From the NCBI RefSeq assembly GCF_003721595.1, contig NZ_RJJR01000014.1, positions 62,001 to 126,000 on the forward strand: a stretch of 64,000 nucleotides of DNA, in the 5' to 3' direction. The number at the start of each line of letters is the position of its first letter. Position 1 is the stretch's first letter. Made by a program: the position numbers and the translations under genes. A model generated the notes under the pieces. It saw only the letters and a list, made by a program, of their open reading frames with translations, did not search any database and was not told the DNA's origin. The DNA is from Hanamia caeni (GTDB lineage Bacteria > Bacteroidota > Bacteroidia > Chitinophagales > Chitinophagaceae). Positions 1 through 7,954 of the stretch are shown in pieces.

Positions 1-833
1 CAGGTATGCCTGAAAAAGAATTGCGCGACCAGATTGAAATAGAACTGGGATATACGGATGATTTAATGATCGTTTCGGAAGTGTACAGTCTGTGGGCGAT
101 TGAGGGCGATGAAAAAATAAAAAATATTCTTTCGTTTGCAGAAGTAAATGAAGGAGTCGTAATAACACCTGATATTGAATTGTATCGCGAATTAAAGTTG
201 CGATTGTTAAACGCAACACATACCTTAACCTGCGGCATAGCTTTTCTGGCCGGATTTGATACTGTTTATAAATCAATGGAAAACAAAGAATTTTTTTCAT
301 TCATCGAAAAGCTGATGAGAAATGAAATTGCACCTTCCATTCCTTTTCAAATTGAAAATACAATTAAACAGGATTTTATTTCCAAAGTTCTTGATCGTTT
401 CAAAAACCCGCACATCGCCCATCATTGGATAAACATCACGCTTAACTACACTTCAAAAATGCGAATGCGTTGTATTCCTTTATTGATGCAGCATTACAAA
501 CAATCAGACATCGCTCCTGCTTTATTTACTTTTGGTTTTGCGGCCTATCTTTGCTTTATGAAAGTGGTGCAGCAAAAAGGTAAAGAATATTTTGGCGAAG
601 CAAATGGTGAGGAATATTTGATTGAAGATCCCTCGGCGAATAAGTTTTATCATTTTTGGAAAAACAATAATGTTGAAGAGGTAGTAAATGAAGTTTTAAG
701 TGATACTTCTATTTGGGGCGATGATCTTTCACAACTGCCCGGTTTTGCAAAATCGGTAATTAGTAATTTGAAAAGCATTGAAGAGAATGGTATGAAAACA
801 ACCCTCGAATATCATTCAAAAATATCGGTATAA
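1..833 (+). CDS. uxaB: Altronate oxidoreductase (tagaturonate reductase), 3' fragment
   Basis: This is the C-terminal part of a mannitol-dehydrogenase-family NAD-dependent oxidoreductase that interconverts D-tagaturonate and D-altronate in galacturonate breakdown. The reading frame is open to the window edge and the first visible Met (position 6) lies inside the protein, so the N-terminal Rossmann domain is upstream of the window. About 277 residues are visible, against roughly 480 for a full UxaB. The helical C-terminal domain shows the family pattern LLNATHT, a Lys-rich IKQDFISKVLDRFKNP stretch, HHWIN and YTSKMRMRCIP. Only 2 nt separate the stop from uxaA, so the two are co-transcribed. The uxaA neighbour makes UxaB more likely than a generic mannitol dehydrogenase. 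Confidence 0.88.
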   Translation, partial: GMPEKELRDQIEIELGYTDDLMIVSEVYSLWAIEGDEKIKNILSFAEVNEGVVITPDIELYRELKLRLLNATHTLTCGIAFLAGFDTVYKSMENKEFFSFIEKLMRNEIAPSIPFQIENTIKQDFISKVLDRFKNPHIAHHWINITLNYTSKMRMRCIPLLMQHYKQSDIAPALFTFGFAAYLCFMKVVQQKGKEYFGEANGEEYLIEDPSANKFYHFWKNNNVEEVVNEVLSDTSIWGDDLSQLPGFAKSVISNLKSIEENGMKTTLEYHSKISV

Positions 834-835
834 TT

Positions 836-2488
836 ATGAAAAAGAAAGTAATGAAAATTCATCCGGCGGATAATGTGTTAGTGGCATTAACTGACCTGGC
901 TGCCAATGAAACGGTAGAATATAACGGTGATGGTTACACGCTCACTACCCGTGTTCCGGCAAAACATAAATTTGTCATGCATGATATGAAGCCCGGAGAC
1001 GAAATATTTATGTATGGCGTTTTGGTAGGCCGGGCTGAAATTGAAATTCCCAAAGGCAGCCGGATTACTACATCAAATGTAAGGCATGCTGCCAGTGGTT
1101 TTGAGGTGGCAGAAAGAAAAACAGAATGGCACATTCCTGATATTTCAAAATTTAAAAATAGAACGTTTAATGGCTTTCACCGCGCTGATGGAAAAGTGGG
1201 AACTGCTAATTACTGGCTGGTTATTCCATTGGTTTTTTGTGAAAACAGGAACGTCGAAGTATTACGGGAGGCGTTGGTTAATGAATTAGGATACGGCAGA
1301 AATCAAAATAAAAAACTTGAAGTTTCCAAGCTCGTTCATCTTTATAAAGAAGGAAAAAATATTGATGAGATTTTGAATGCGGATGTGGCATCTAATATTG
1401 ACGAAGAAAAAAAGCAAAGAATTTTCCCCAATGTAGATGGCGTTAAATTTTTATCACACGAAGGCGGCTGCGGTGGAACGCGCGATGACGCACAAGCCTT
1501 ATGTGGTTTACTCGCAGGATATATTACACATTCAAACGTAGCAGGAGCAACAGTTTTAAGCCTTGGTTGCCAGAATGCGCAAATTGGAATTTTGCAGGAA
1601 GAGATAAAAAAGAGAGATAAAAATTTTTCAAAGCCTTTATATATTTTGGAACAACAGCAGATTGGGAGAGGTTCAGACATGATTTCCAAAGCGATCAAAC
1701 AAACATTTGCAGGATTAATTGAAGCTAATAAAATTGAGAGAAGGCCAGCGCCTCTTGACAAACTAACTATTGGTCTTGAATGTGGCGGCTCAGATGGTTT
1801 CAGTGGCATCTCTGCTAACCCTGCAATAGGTTACACATCAGATCTTTTGGTAGCGCTTGGCGGCACTGTGATACTCTCTGAATTTCCTGAACTATGCGGT
1901 GTGGAACAAAATTTAAGTGACCGTTGTGTTGATAAAGAAACTGCCGTACGATTTGGAACATTGATGAGAACTTATAACGACAGGGCAAAAGCTGTGGGTT
2001 CTGGTTTTGATATGAATCCATCGCCTGGAAATATAAAAGATGGGCTCATCACTGATGCGATCAAATCTGCGGGCGCTGCAAAAAAAGGAGGCACATCACC
2101 GGTTACAGATGTTCTGGACTATCCTGAAATGGTTACAAAGCCTGGATTGAATTTGCTTTGTACACCGGGTAACGATGTCGAAAGCACCACTGCTGAAGTA
2201 GGTTCAGGAGCCAATATAGTTTTGTTCACTACTGGATTAGGAACACCGACCGGCAATCCGGTGGCGCCCGTTATCAAATTGTCAAGCAATACTATCCTGT
2301 TTAATAAGATGAATGATATTATTGATATCAACACGGGAACTATTATCGAAGGAGAGGAAACGGTGGAACAAGTGGGCGAAAGAATATTAGATTATGTAAT
2401 TAAAGTTGCCAGCGGTGAAATTGAGGTAAGTTCAGTAAGGCATAAACAAAATGATTTTATTCCGTGGAAAAGAGGAGTGAGTTTGTAA
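836..2488 (+). CDS. uxaA: Altronate dehydratase
   Basis: UxaA removes water from D-altronate to give 2-keto-3-deoxygluconate, the step after UxaB in galacturonate catabolism; it is a cytoplasmic iron-dependent lyase. The 550-residue protein has an N-terminal SAF domain (about residues 8-85, with HDMKPGDEIFMYG) and a long GD_AH catalytic domain from about residue 108. The latter has HEGGCGGTRDDAQ at residues 208-220, LSLGCQN, LECGGSDGFSGISANPA and TTGLGTPTGNPVAPVIK. It is somewhat longer than the roughly 495 residues usual in Enterobacteria. The start at 836 follows the uxaB stop by 2 nt, and the operon ends at the hairpin at 2502-2529. A related galactarate dehydratase is less likely given uxaB next door. 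Confidence 0.93.
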   Translation: MKKKVMKIHPADNVLVALTDLAANETVEYNGDGYTLTTRVPAKHKFVMHDMKPGDEIFMYGVLVGRAEIEIPKGSRITTSNVRHAASGFEVAERKTEWHIPDISKFKNRTFNGFHRADGKVGTANYWLVIPLVFCENRNVEVLREALVNELGYGRNQNKKLEVSKLVHLYKEGKNIDEILNADVASNIDEEKKQRIFPNVDGVKFLSHEGGCGGTRDDAQALCGLLAGYITHSNVAGATVLSLGCQNAQIGILQEEIKKRDKNFSKPLYILEQQQIGRGSDMISKAIKQTFAGLIEANKIERRPAPLDKLTIGLECGGSDGFSGISANPAIGYTSDLLVALGGTVILSEFPELCGVEQNLSDRCVDKETAVRFGTLMRTYNDRAKAVGSGFDMNPSPGNIKDGLITDAIKSAGAAKKGGTSPVTDVLDYPEMVTKPGLNLLCTPGNDVESTTAEVGSGANIVLFTTGLGTPTGNPVAPVIKLSSNTILFNKMNDIIDINTGTIIEGEETVEQVGERILDYVIKVASGEIEVSSVRHKQNDFIPWKRGVSL

Positions 2489-2501
2489 GTGATTAAAATA
2501 A

Positions 2502-2529
2502 AAAAACCCGGGCACGATTCCGGGTTTTT
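2502..2529. terminator. Bidirectional rho-independent terminator between convergent operons
   Basis: A perfect 10-bp inverted repeat (AAAAACCCGG at 2502-2511 and CCGGGTTTTT at 2520-2529) with an 8-nt loop begins 13 nt after the uxaA stop. The A-run on one arm and T-run on the other give a U-tract in both directions, so it can end both the uxaBA transcript and the ferritin-like operon that converges from the right. Confidence 0.88.
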
Positions 2530-2551
2530 GTTTAGTTGAATAACTATCAAT

Positions 2552-3406
2552 CTACGCTTTAATAAAAGGCTTTACAATAGCGAGTATTTCATCTTTTGAC
2601 AGGGGCTCATCAAATGCTTCTGATGCGGCCGCTGCAGAAATATCCATTCCCCCAATATTCGTGATGGTAACTCCCGCCTGCATTACGTTTTCTTCGCCAT
2701 TATAGCTCGCCTGTACCGCTGAAGTTCCGATTCCGCTTTGATTCAATGTAATCCACGGTTTTACGGTAACACCGGAAGGAACGAGGTATCCTGCCGCCTG
2801 CCTCATTTCACGGAGATGCGCTGCATGTCTTGCTTCTACTGAATGGATCTGGAGGGCAGCAGTAAGGTAATCATTGTTGGAAATCAAATTGGGAGCCTGG
2901 CCTTTATAAGCCCTTACGCCGGTGTCTTCAAAAGTTTGGGCTACTGCCAGCAGTGTTCCGTAATCTGAAAAAACATTACCGAAGGCACCACCTGCAGTGA
3001 AATCAAAATTGTCAGCCGTCAACGACACGGGTGTGCCTCCGGCAGCTTTGATAGCAGTTGTTAGAAATTTTACGTGTTCATTTTCATGGTCGCGTATTTG
3101 TGTAAGTGCCGTCAATGCATCCCCGGAAGGGATGATTCCGGAGCTAACCGCTTTAATGTAAAAATTAGATTCAAGGTATTCAAGCGTTAGTGCAAAATTC
3201 AGCGTGTCAAAAATGATATCAGTTGGCGCTGTTGGCGATGAATAGGCCTTTTGAAACATTGACCCCAAAGCAAAAGGGATAGATGCAATTGCAATGCGCC
3301 CTGATGTTTTTGCGAAGGCTTTCATTGCATTTCTTCGTGTATCCAGCCTGTCGTATACTTCAGGATCTGTTTTTTCTATTTCGGAAAATATATTTTGTAA
3401 GTTCAT
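2552..3406 (-). CDS. Ferritin-like domain protein, exported or membrane-anchored
   Basis: A 284-residue protein of the Ferritin_2 (desiccation-related) type. A hydrophobic segment at about residues 35-52, after a short basic stretch, suggests export or anchoring. A four-helix ferritin-like fold follows, and the expected diiron ligand positions are visible: Glu in TLEYLESNFY, ExxH in DHENEHVKF, Glu in QTFEDTGVRAY and a final E..RH in HSVEARHAAHLREM. The roughly 80 residues after the fourth helix have no clear domain. It lies 11 nt downstream of a shorter paralog, so they form an operon. Iron or peroxide handling in the envelope is an inference; no substrate is shown. Confidence 0.78.
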   Translation of the reverse strand: MNLQNIFSEIEKTDPEVYDRLDTRRNAMKAFAKTSGRIAIASIPFALGSMFQKAYSSPTAPTDIIFDTLNFALTLEYLESNFYIKAVSSGIIPSGDALTALTQIRDHENEHVKFLTTAIKAAGGTPVSLTADNFDFTAGGAFGNVFSDYGTLLAVAQTFEDTGVRAYKGQAPNLISNNDYLTAALQIHSVEARHAAHLREMRQAAGYLVPSGVTVKPWITLNQSGIGTSAVQASYNGEENVMQAGVTITNIGGMDISAAAASEAFDEPLSKDEILAIVKPFIKA

Positions 3407-3417
3407 AATTATAAATT

Positions 3418-4122
3418 TTAACTGGTGGGTAAATTACTTGCGTTGATTTTTGTTTTCAGAAATGCGCTGGCAATGGTTAATACTTCGTCCGGCTTTTTCG
3501 CCTGGTCCAGGCCATTCATATCTACTACATCCATAGCTGCGAATGATCCGGCTTTTACCATGTCGCGAACCCACGCCGCATGTCTTGCTTCTACCGATAC
3601 AATTTTTCCTGCGATGGTGAGGTAATCGGGATTGGTAATTAAGCTACCTGCGCCGTTGTAGGCAGATACGCCCAAATCTTCAAACGCAACAGCTGTTCCC
3701 AAAACGCTGTCTCTGCTTGTAAAATCAATTTTGCTAAAATTTACTTCAAGGTCCTGTATGGCCTTCGATGAAAGAGCTGCTTTAAAAAATTCGCGGTGTG
3801 CAATTTCATGATCTCTTATATCCTTCAGGTACGCCATCTCCATGTCTTTGATCCCGCTAAACGGAGTTTTAATAACCTGGGTATAAAATGCGGCCTCCAA
3901 TTGTTCCAGGGCATAAGCGTAATTTAAAATGCCGATATCACCGCTTCCCAGGTCAACTCCTGAATTGTTGTGCATCGGCGTTGTCTTTCTGCAGGATGCA
4001 GCGGCCACGGCTATTGCAGCGCCGGCTCCTCCCATTATTCCAAAGAATTTTCTCCTTGAAAATGAATTCGCCATTCCTTCAATTTGGGATGGCTGAACTT
4101 CTTTTTTTTCTTCTTGTAACAT
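3418..4122 (-). CDS. Ferritin-like domain lipoprotein, Tat-type signal
   Basis: A 234-residue paralog of the next gene. The N-terminus carries SRRKFFGIMGG followed by an alanine-rich hydrophobic stretch ending in AAASC, which looks like a twin-arginine lipoprotein signal. The ferritin-like bundle then has LEQLEAAFYTQ, RDHEIAHREFF, AFEDLGVSAY and VSVEARHAAWVRDM, the same metal-ligand pattern as its partner. It is the first gene of the two-gene operon. The 275-bp gap upstream separates it from an anti-sigma/sigma pair on the same strand, so control by that ECF sigma factor is plausible but unproven. ATG at 4122 is the only good start. Confidence 0.8.
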   Translation of the reverse strand: MLQEEKKEVQPSQIEGMANSFSRRKFFGIMGGAGAAIAVAAASCRKTTPMHNNSGVDLGSGDIGILNYAYALEQLEAAFYTQVIKTPFSGIKDMEMAYLKDIRDHEIAHREFFKAALSSKAIQDLEVNFSKIDFTSRDSVLGTAVAFEDLGVSAYNGAGSLITNPDYLTIAGKIVSVEARHAAWVRDMVKAGSFAAMDVVDMNGLDQAKKPDEVLTIASAFLKTKINASNLPTS

Positions 4123-4153
4123 AATTTAATTGATTAAAGTGATTAATAAGTAG

Positions 4154-4170
4154 TTGATAATTTTTATCAA
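4154..4170. promoter_or_regulatory. Perfect inverted repeat upstream of the ferritin-like operon
   Basis: TTGATAA and TTATCAA form a 7-bp perfect inverted repeat around TTT, 32 nt upstream of the ferritin-like lipoprotein start. There is no GC content for a terminator, and the place fits an operator or promoter-proximal site. A second small dyad, CGAAA and TTTCG, lies at 4185-4198. Chance is possible in AT-rich DNA. Confidence 0.25.
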
Positions 4171-4397
4171 TTCATTAATACTTACGAAATATGTTTCGCC
4201 CTGGATTTAAAGAATTTTCAGAAATAGAAATTTTTTTCTAAAAAGGAAGAAATCCGTGAAGGCCTGGAGTTACCGGGCTTTAGAATTAATTGTAAAATAT
4301 AAATCAGCCCTATTCATGGGTTCACTGGAAATAATAACGGAGGGAACTTTTAAAAAATGTTTCCTGGTAAGAGTAAAAAAGAATAAGGATTGTTGAA

Positions 4398-5219
4398 TTA
4401 CATTTTGCCTATCACTACCATCTGGTCCATGGTAGGAGTGGGGCTGCCTCCGGCTTTTTCAAGTGTGATTGCAAATGCATCTACGTTGCCGAAAGATTTC
4501 ATTTGCTGTATATGGTAAATACCTTTGGAAGTTTGTATCATGCCGCCGCTTACTGGTTTGCCATCCACGATGGCCCAAAGCTGGTATTGCTTGCCCTCCG
4601 GCGCTTTAGGAAGGTTTGATGGATCAATATAAACCTGGCCAGTATTTTTTAGCCAGAATATTTTTGCTACCGCTTCAGGCGCTTTGTCAGTACCTTTTAA
4701 TACCACTGGCATTGCATATTTATCAGTAACTACATTCAGGTCGCGGGTCATCGCTTCATTCGATTTTTCTTTCTCCTGGAGTCGTTGCTCGGCTGCTGCC
4801 AACGCCTTTTGCGTGTTGTGGTATTTATTAAAATAAGAATAATTTAAAATGATGCTGCCAATTAATAATACAATCACGGCTGCAGCAACCCATTTATAAA
4901 ATATGGGGATCGTATTTCTTGCCTGTAAAGATATCACCGGCGATGGGTGAAAATCCTGAGAGGAGTTAAGCTGATCCGCGACAGGTTTTTCATCTTCAGA
5001 AAACAAGCGCTCCATTAATTTTTCTTTTACAGAAGGAGCAGGAGGTGTGGCGTGGAGCTGCGCATAGTTTTCCAATGACAATTCAATATTATCCAGTTCC
5101 TCTTTAAGTTCGGGAAACTGTTGCAGGTGCTTTTCCACCACTTGCGATTCTTCCGGAGAACAAGCGCCCATGGCATAAAGCTCAAGCAAACCTGATGATA
5201 TGAATTCTTCTTTACTCAA
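4398..5219 (-). CDS. Anti-sigma factor, RskA-type transmembrane protein
   Basis: A 273-residue membrane anti-sigma factor that would hold the ECF sigma factor encoded just upstream. The cytoplasmic domain (about residues 1-75) has the short helical anti-sigma pattern around LELYAMGACSPEESQVVEKH. One membrane segment lies near residues 108-130, followed by a coiled-coil-like stretch and a C-terminal RskA domain with LPKAPEGKQYQLWAIVDGKP and GGMI. The only start that keeps the full N-terminal domain is TTG at 5219, one nucleotide after the sigma stop codon, which suggests translational coupling. No Cys/His zinc triad is evident, so it is probably not a ZAS-type factor. Confidence 0.85.
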   Translation of the reverse strand: MSKEEFISSGLLELYAMGACSPEESQVVEKHLQQFPELKEELDNIELSLENYAQLHATPPAPSVKEKLMERLFSEDEKPVADQLNSSQDFHPSPVISLQARNTIPIFYKWVAAAVIVLLIGSIILNYSYFNKYHNTQKALAAAEQRLQEKEKSNEAMTRDLNVVTDKYAMPVVLKGTDKAPEAVAKIFWLKNTGQVYIDPSNLPKAPEGKQYQLWAIVDGKPVSGGMIQTSKGIYHIQQMKSFGNVDAFAITLEKAGGSPTPTMDQMVVIGKM

Positions 5220-5220
5220 T

Positions 5221-5769
5221 TTATGTTACTAATAATTTTTTTAATACGGAAATCCCGGACCTGATTCTTGTCTTCACTGTACCTAAAGGAATTCCGAGTG
5301 TTTTTGAAATTTCTTCCTGCGTAAATCCCTCGAAATAGGCGAGATCTATCACTTTTTTTTGTTCTTCCTTTAATTGCATAGTTTGCTCCCTCAGGCCTAA
5401 TGTGTCAAATTTATCATTTTCATTACTATTGTTATTGACTGTAGTTACGGCAATATCAGAATTTTGGATTTTTGTCTGGGTTTTATATCCTTTGCTTCTG
5501 ATGGTATCTATGGTCAGGTTCCGGGTAATGTTTAACATCCATGTAAAGAGCCTGCCTTTGGTAGCATCATATGAGGAAAAGTTATTCCAGATTTTTACAA
5601 ATGCTTCCTGCAGTATGTCTTCCGCTAAATGTTGATCGCTGATTAATTTACAAATTACTGTGTTCAGAGCGCCGGCATAATTATCATATAAATAGCTAAA
5701 GGCAGATTGATCTCCTGTTTTGAGTAACAAGATCAATTCTTCTTCGCTATATTTTTTTATGTGCGGCAA
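5221..5769 (-). CDS. ECF RNA polymerase sigma factor
   Basis: A 182-residue extracytoplasmic-function sigma factor. Region 2 covers about residues 20-95 (YDNYAGAL, AEDILQEAFVKIWNNF, GRLFTWMLNITRNLTID). Region 4 covers about 130-180, with the helix-turn-helix GFTQEEISKTLGIPLGTVKTRI. The start is taken as TTG at 5769, because an in-frame stop lies two codons upstream and no Met occurs before region 2. The anti-sigma gene follows after 1 nt. The pairing with an RskA-domain anti-sigma resembles SigK/RskA modules. Likely targets are its own operon and possibly the ferritin-like genes downstream (inference). Confidence 0.9.
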   Translation of the reverse strand: MPHIKKYSEEELILLLKTGDQSAFSYLYDNYAGALNTVICKLISDQHLAEDILQEAFVKIWNNFSSYDATKGRLFTWMLNITRNLTIDTIRSKGYKTQTKIQNSDIAVTTVNNNSNENDKFDTLGLREQTMQLKEEQKKVIDLAYFEGFTQEEISKTLGIPLGTVKTRIRSGISVLKKLLVT

Positions 5770-5837
5770 ATGTTATGTTATCAGTTTTATACGATGTAAA
5801 TTGATGAAAGAAGCTGTTTGGTGAAAGTAAATTTTTT

Positions 5838-5873
5838 ACAGTAAATAAAGAAAAAGATTAGTTTTTTATTTTG
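5838..5873 (+). repeat. Dispersed intergenic AT-rich element, copy 1
   Basis: Left arm ACAGTAAATAAAGAAA and right arm GTTTTTTATTTTG match the shared pattern (GCAGTAAAGCAATAAATA, spacer, TTTTTATTTTG). It lies upstream of the ECF sigma gene, pointing away from it. Confidence 0.6.
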
Positions 5874-6170
5874 TTGTAGCAATGAATTAAACATTAAATC
5901 ATGCAATCAATTATTTTGCCAATTTAATATCGTTTTCTGAAATGCTCCGGTTCTGCCTCTTTGTAATTACTTCTACTTGGCTGCAGCTAACCAATCACGA
6001 GGGTTTCAGCCATATTGATGAATTCACCTCTTTTATTGCACTCTGCTAATTCTTTCTTCTTCTCTGTTTGGGATTATGTTAATCGTCCTTTTTATAACGT
6101 TCAATTTTTTAAAAATAAATATGGATCTTCATTTCCGGCGCGGCGCTGAAATGGCAAGCACGGCAATTTT

Positions 6171-6206
6171 AAGTGAACAAATAAATAAGCGGATTTTTTA
6201 TTTCGG
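6171..6206 (+). repeat. Dispersed intergenic AT-rich element, copy 2
   Basis: AAGTGAACAAATAAATAA followed by GCGGATTTTTTATTTCGG, a close match to the window consensus. It lies 140 bp upstream of the SGNH hydrolase start. Confidence 0.65.
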
Positions 6207-6345
6207 CTGCTCTTCGCTGATTCGAAACTGTGATTCAGATATTCTATTTAAAATTAATTTTACTAATCTTTTAAAATTGAAAATTTACGTTCAACGTTTT
6301 ATTATTAATTTCAATACTTCTTTCTAAAACCTAAAATTTTTTTGC

Positions 6346-7068
6346 ATGAAAATTACCTCCTTGTTGTGTCTGGGATTTTTTTTACTTTTCGCTCCATCCC
6401 TCAAAGCTCAAAACGATCCGGTAACTGACAGTTTAAATCAAAATAATGACTGGCCAAATTTGCGGCGCTATAGAAGTCAAAACGTAAAGGCAGGATTGCC
6501 GGCCCCCGGTGAAAACAGGGTAGTGTTTATGGGAAACTCTATTACCGATGGCTGGATAAATGCGCGACCGGAATTCTTTTCAAAAAATCCTTATATCGAT
6601 CGTGGCATAAGCGGGCAGACAACACCACAGATGTTAATCAGGTTTCGCCAGGACGTAATCGACTTAAAACCCAAAGCGGTAGTGATTCTTGCCGGTATCA
6701 ATGATATTGCTGAAAATACTGGCCCATCCAGCGTTCAGATGATTGAAAATAATTTAATGTCAATGGCAGAGCTCGCCAAAGCCAACGGCATTAAGGTGGT
6801 TTTATGTTCGATAACACCTGCAAATGCCTTTCCGTGGCGGCCTGCCATAAACCCTATTGAAAAGATTGCTGCGGTTAATAAATGGATGAAAGAGTACGCT
6901 GCGAAAAATAATTTTGTATTCGTAAATTATTTTGATGCGATGGTGGACAATGCAAAAGGATTGCCTGCAAACTTATCCAAAGATGGCGTTCATCCAACGC
7001 CGGAAGGTTATCAGATAATGGAATCGCTTGTGGTGCCAGGTATCCAAAAAGCGTTAAAGAGCAAATAG
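6346..7068 (+). CDS. Secreted SGNH/GDSL-family hydrolase
   Basis: A 240-residue esterase-like protein with a signal peptide (residues 1-21, ending at LKAQ). The SGNH blocks are clear: block I VFMGNSITDGW with the nucleophile Ser65, block II Gly in GISGQTT, block III Asn in LAGINDIAE, and block V DGVHPTPEGY with Asp213 and His216. Members act as carbohydrate esterases or acetylhydrolases in the periplasm or at the surface; the substrate here is unknown. It stands alone, with long gaps on both sides. Confidence 0.88.
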   Translation: MKITSLLCLGFFLLFAPSLKAQNDPVTDSLNQNNDWPNLRRYRSQNVKAGLPAPGENRVVFMGNSITDGWINARPEFFSKNPYIDRGISGQTTPQMLIRFRQDVIDLKPKAVVILAGINDIAENTGPSSVQMIENNLMSMAELAKANGIKVVLCSITPANAFPWRPAINPIEKIAAVNKWMKEYAAKNNFVFVNYFDAMVDNAKGLPANLSKDGVHPTPEGYQIMESLVVPGIQKALKSK

Positions 7069-7221
7069 GATAGTTATCAATATAATTTTTTTAGGGTGTT
7101 TACCGTTCATATAAAAATATGTAGGCCGGGCACAGCAAAACTTAACTTCGGGTTATTATTGCTTGCAGGAGTTCTCTAATTAACAGCTTTTTTTGGCGAT
7201 GCCTGGTATAAATTGTCACAG

Positions 7222-7953
7222 ATGAAAATTTCTCTTTTATTTTTTCTGTTTTCAACACTATTTTATTGTGATAATATTTTTTGCCAGCAATTAGATAAAC
7301 AAAGCATAGCTGACTTGCAGGTAAGCAATGCCATTGAGCTTTATGACAATTACAATTCGGAAAACGCGCCTTTATACACCGGCGAAGCCTACGTTTTTTA
7401 CACGATGAGAATGGAGGGCTCGCCTTATTTTAAAACCGGCGATTTTACTACCGGGTGGGTAAGCTATAAAGGCCGGAAATATGATTCGCTGAAATTGCTG
7501 TATGACGTTACGAGAAACCTGCTGGTTACGATGTATCCAAACAATATTTATTTCATCACAATTCAGAATCAGTTTATAGATAGTTTTTCACTTTCAGGCC
7601 ACAAGTTTATTTCGCTTGAAGAAAACCATAAAGAAAATTTGTATACCTCCGGTTTTTTTGATTTGCTGTACAATGGTAACATCCGGTTTCTTGCAAAATA
7701 TTCAGAATCCCTCATGACGGTGATTGAAGGGCAGGTGATTGTAACGAAATTTATGAATCGCGACCGGTATTACATTCATAAAGATGGTTTGTATTACCTC
7801 GTGAATAATAAGAAAGATGTATACCGTGTTTTTGCTGATAAACTTCACGAGTTAAAAAGAATGATGCGACGCAACCATGTAAAATTGAAGCGTAATAATT
7901 TTGAAACCGCTATGGTGAAAGCCTCAGCATTTTATGATCAGATAACCCATTAA
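7222..7953 (+). CDS. Secreted protein of unknown function, TonB-receptor operon
   Basis: I do not recognise a family. The protein is about 243 residues from ATG at 7222; a TTG three codons upstream (7213) would add only three residues before the signal peptide. The signal peptide spans about residues 1-20 and ends near NIFCQQ. The mature part is rich in Tyr, Asn and basic residues and has no membrane segment; its C-terminus is Lys/Arg-rich (HELKRMMRRNHVKLKRN). It ends 1 nt before the TonB-dependent receptor start, so it is co-expressed with that receptor and the DUF4249 lipoproteins, and a periplasmic or surface role in the same uptake system is a fair guess. Confidence 0.75.
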   Translation: MKISLLFFLFSTLFYCDNIFCQQLDKQSIADLQVSNAIELYDNYNSENAPLYTGEAYVFYTMRMEGSPYFKTGDFTTGWVSYKGRKYDSLKLLYDVTRNLLVTMYPNNIYFITIQNQFIDSFSLSGHKFISLEENHKENLYTSGFFDLLYNGNIRFLAKYSESLMTVIEGQVIVTKFMNRDRYYIHKDGLYYLVNNKKDVYRVFADKLHELKRMMRRNHVKLKRNNFETAMVKASAFYDQITH

Positions 7954-7954
7954 T

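Larger units (their letters stand above)
5770..6345. other. 576-bp intergenic region between divergent genes
   Basis: This gap holds two copies of the dispersed AT-rich element (5838-5873 and 6171-6206) and must hold the promoters of the sigma factor (left) and the SGNH hydrolase (right). An 83-codon frame at 6076-6327 overlaps one repeat copy and has no recognisable composition or homology, so I do not call it a gene. No RNA gene or hairpin terminator is visible. Confidence 0.6.

Noticed and set aside
1342..1809. 155-codon antisense frame in uxaA
   Set aside because: Shadow of the conserved GD_AH domain.
6076..6327. 83-codon open frame upstream of the SGNH hydrolase
   Set aside because: It overlaps a copy of the dispersed repeat, has no recognisable motif, and its predicted protein has low-complexity composition from AT-rich DNA.
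7125..7166. Possible sixteenth repeat copy on the minus strand
   Set aside because: It shares AAGCAATAATA and GTTTTGC-like ends but lacks the T-rich right arm, so I left it out of the count.
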